Source: Rachycentron canadum
Lineage: Eukaryota; Chordata; Actinopteri; Carangiformes; Rachycentridae
DNA: 64,000 nt
NCBI GenBank assembly: GCA_038496675.1
Contig: CM076652.1
Span: 9,287,426 to 9,351,425, forward strand
Direction of reading: 5' to 3'
Both the position numbers and the translations under genes were made by a program. Shown here in pieces: positions 63,937 through 64,000 of this stretch. The notes beneath the pieces are model-generated. The model saw nothing but the letters and a program-made list of their open reading frames with translations, made no database searches and was not told the origin of the DNA. Position 1 is the first letter of the stretch. Each line of letters opens with the position of its first letter.

Positions 63937-64000
63937 TGTTCACTACCATAAATTATGAGATAAAAGATTTTATTTTTCAAGGTTTTTTCAGTCAACCTCC

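Overview
The window is vertebrate nuclear DNA, most probably from a percomorph teleost fish. The evidence is very dense CA/GT and CT/GA microsatellites, compact intergenic sequence, and degenerate copies of short inverted-repeat elements that I recognise from many fish genomes. I see no bacterial-type gene packing, no operon and no viral gene.

I can support one protein-coding gene, a teashirt zinc-finger homeobox gene of the TSHZ3 type (tshz3), read on the minus strand. It has two coding exons. Exon 1 (39357-39396) is only 40 nt and encodes the family start MPRRKQ. A consensus donor, an 11,780-bp intron and a consensus acceptor lead to exon 2 (24269-27576), which holds the rest of a protein of 1,115 residues. 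All five C2H2 zinc fingers, the atypical homeodomain and a PxDLT CtBP-type motif are intact, so the gene looks functional. I cannot tell from sequence alone which teleost duplicate (tshz3a or tshz3b) it is.

Layout: 1-22.7 kb is gene-free sequence downstream of the gene. About 22.7-24.27 kb holds the 3' UTR and candidate poly(A) signals. 24.27-27.58 kb is exon 2 and 27.58-39.36 kb the intron. About 38.86-40.01 kb is a CpG-dense region around exon 1, presumed to be the promoter. 40-64 kb is gene-free sequence upstream of the gene. The gene-free parts carry inverted-repeat element copies (about 9.26, 45.6, 57.3 and 63.3 kb), a SINE-like copy (49.5 kb), many microsatellites, and patches of balanced-composition sequence with homeodomain, PBX/MEIS or CTCF-like motifs. 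This is the usual setting of a developmental regulator gene inside a desert of cis-regulatory sequence, but conservation cannot be tested here.

I found no CRISPR array, rRNA, convincing tRNA or second protein-coding gene, and no clearly new biological system. The most useful second looks are the tiny first exon with its homopolymer-rich 5' leader, a GC-rich intronic hairpin, an exact PBX/MEIS decamer, CTCF-like sites, and a 56-bp alternating TA/CA near-palindrome.
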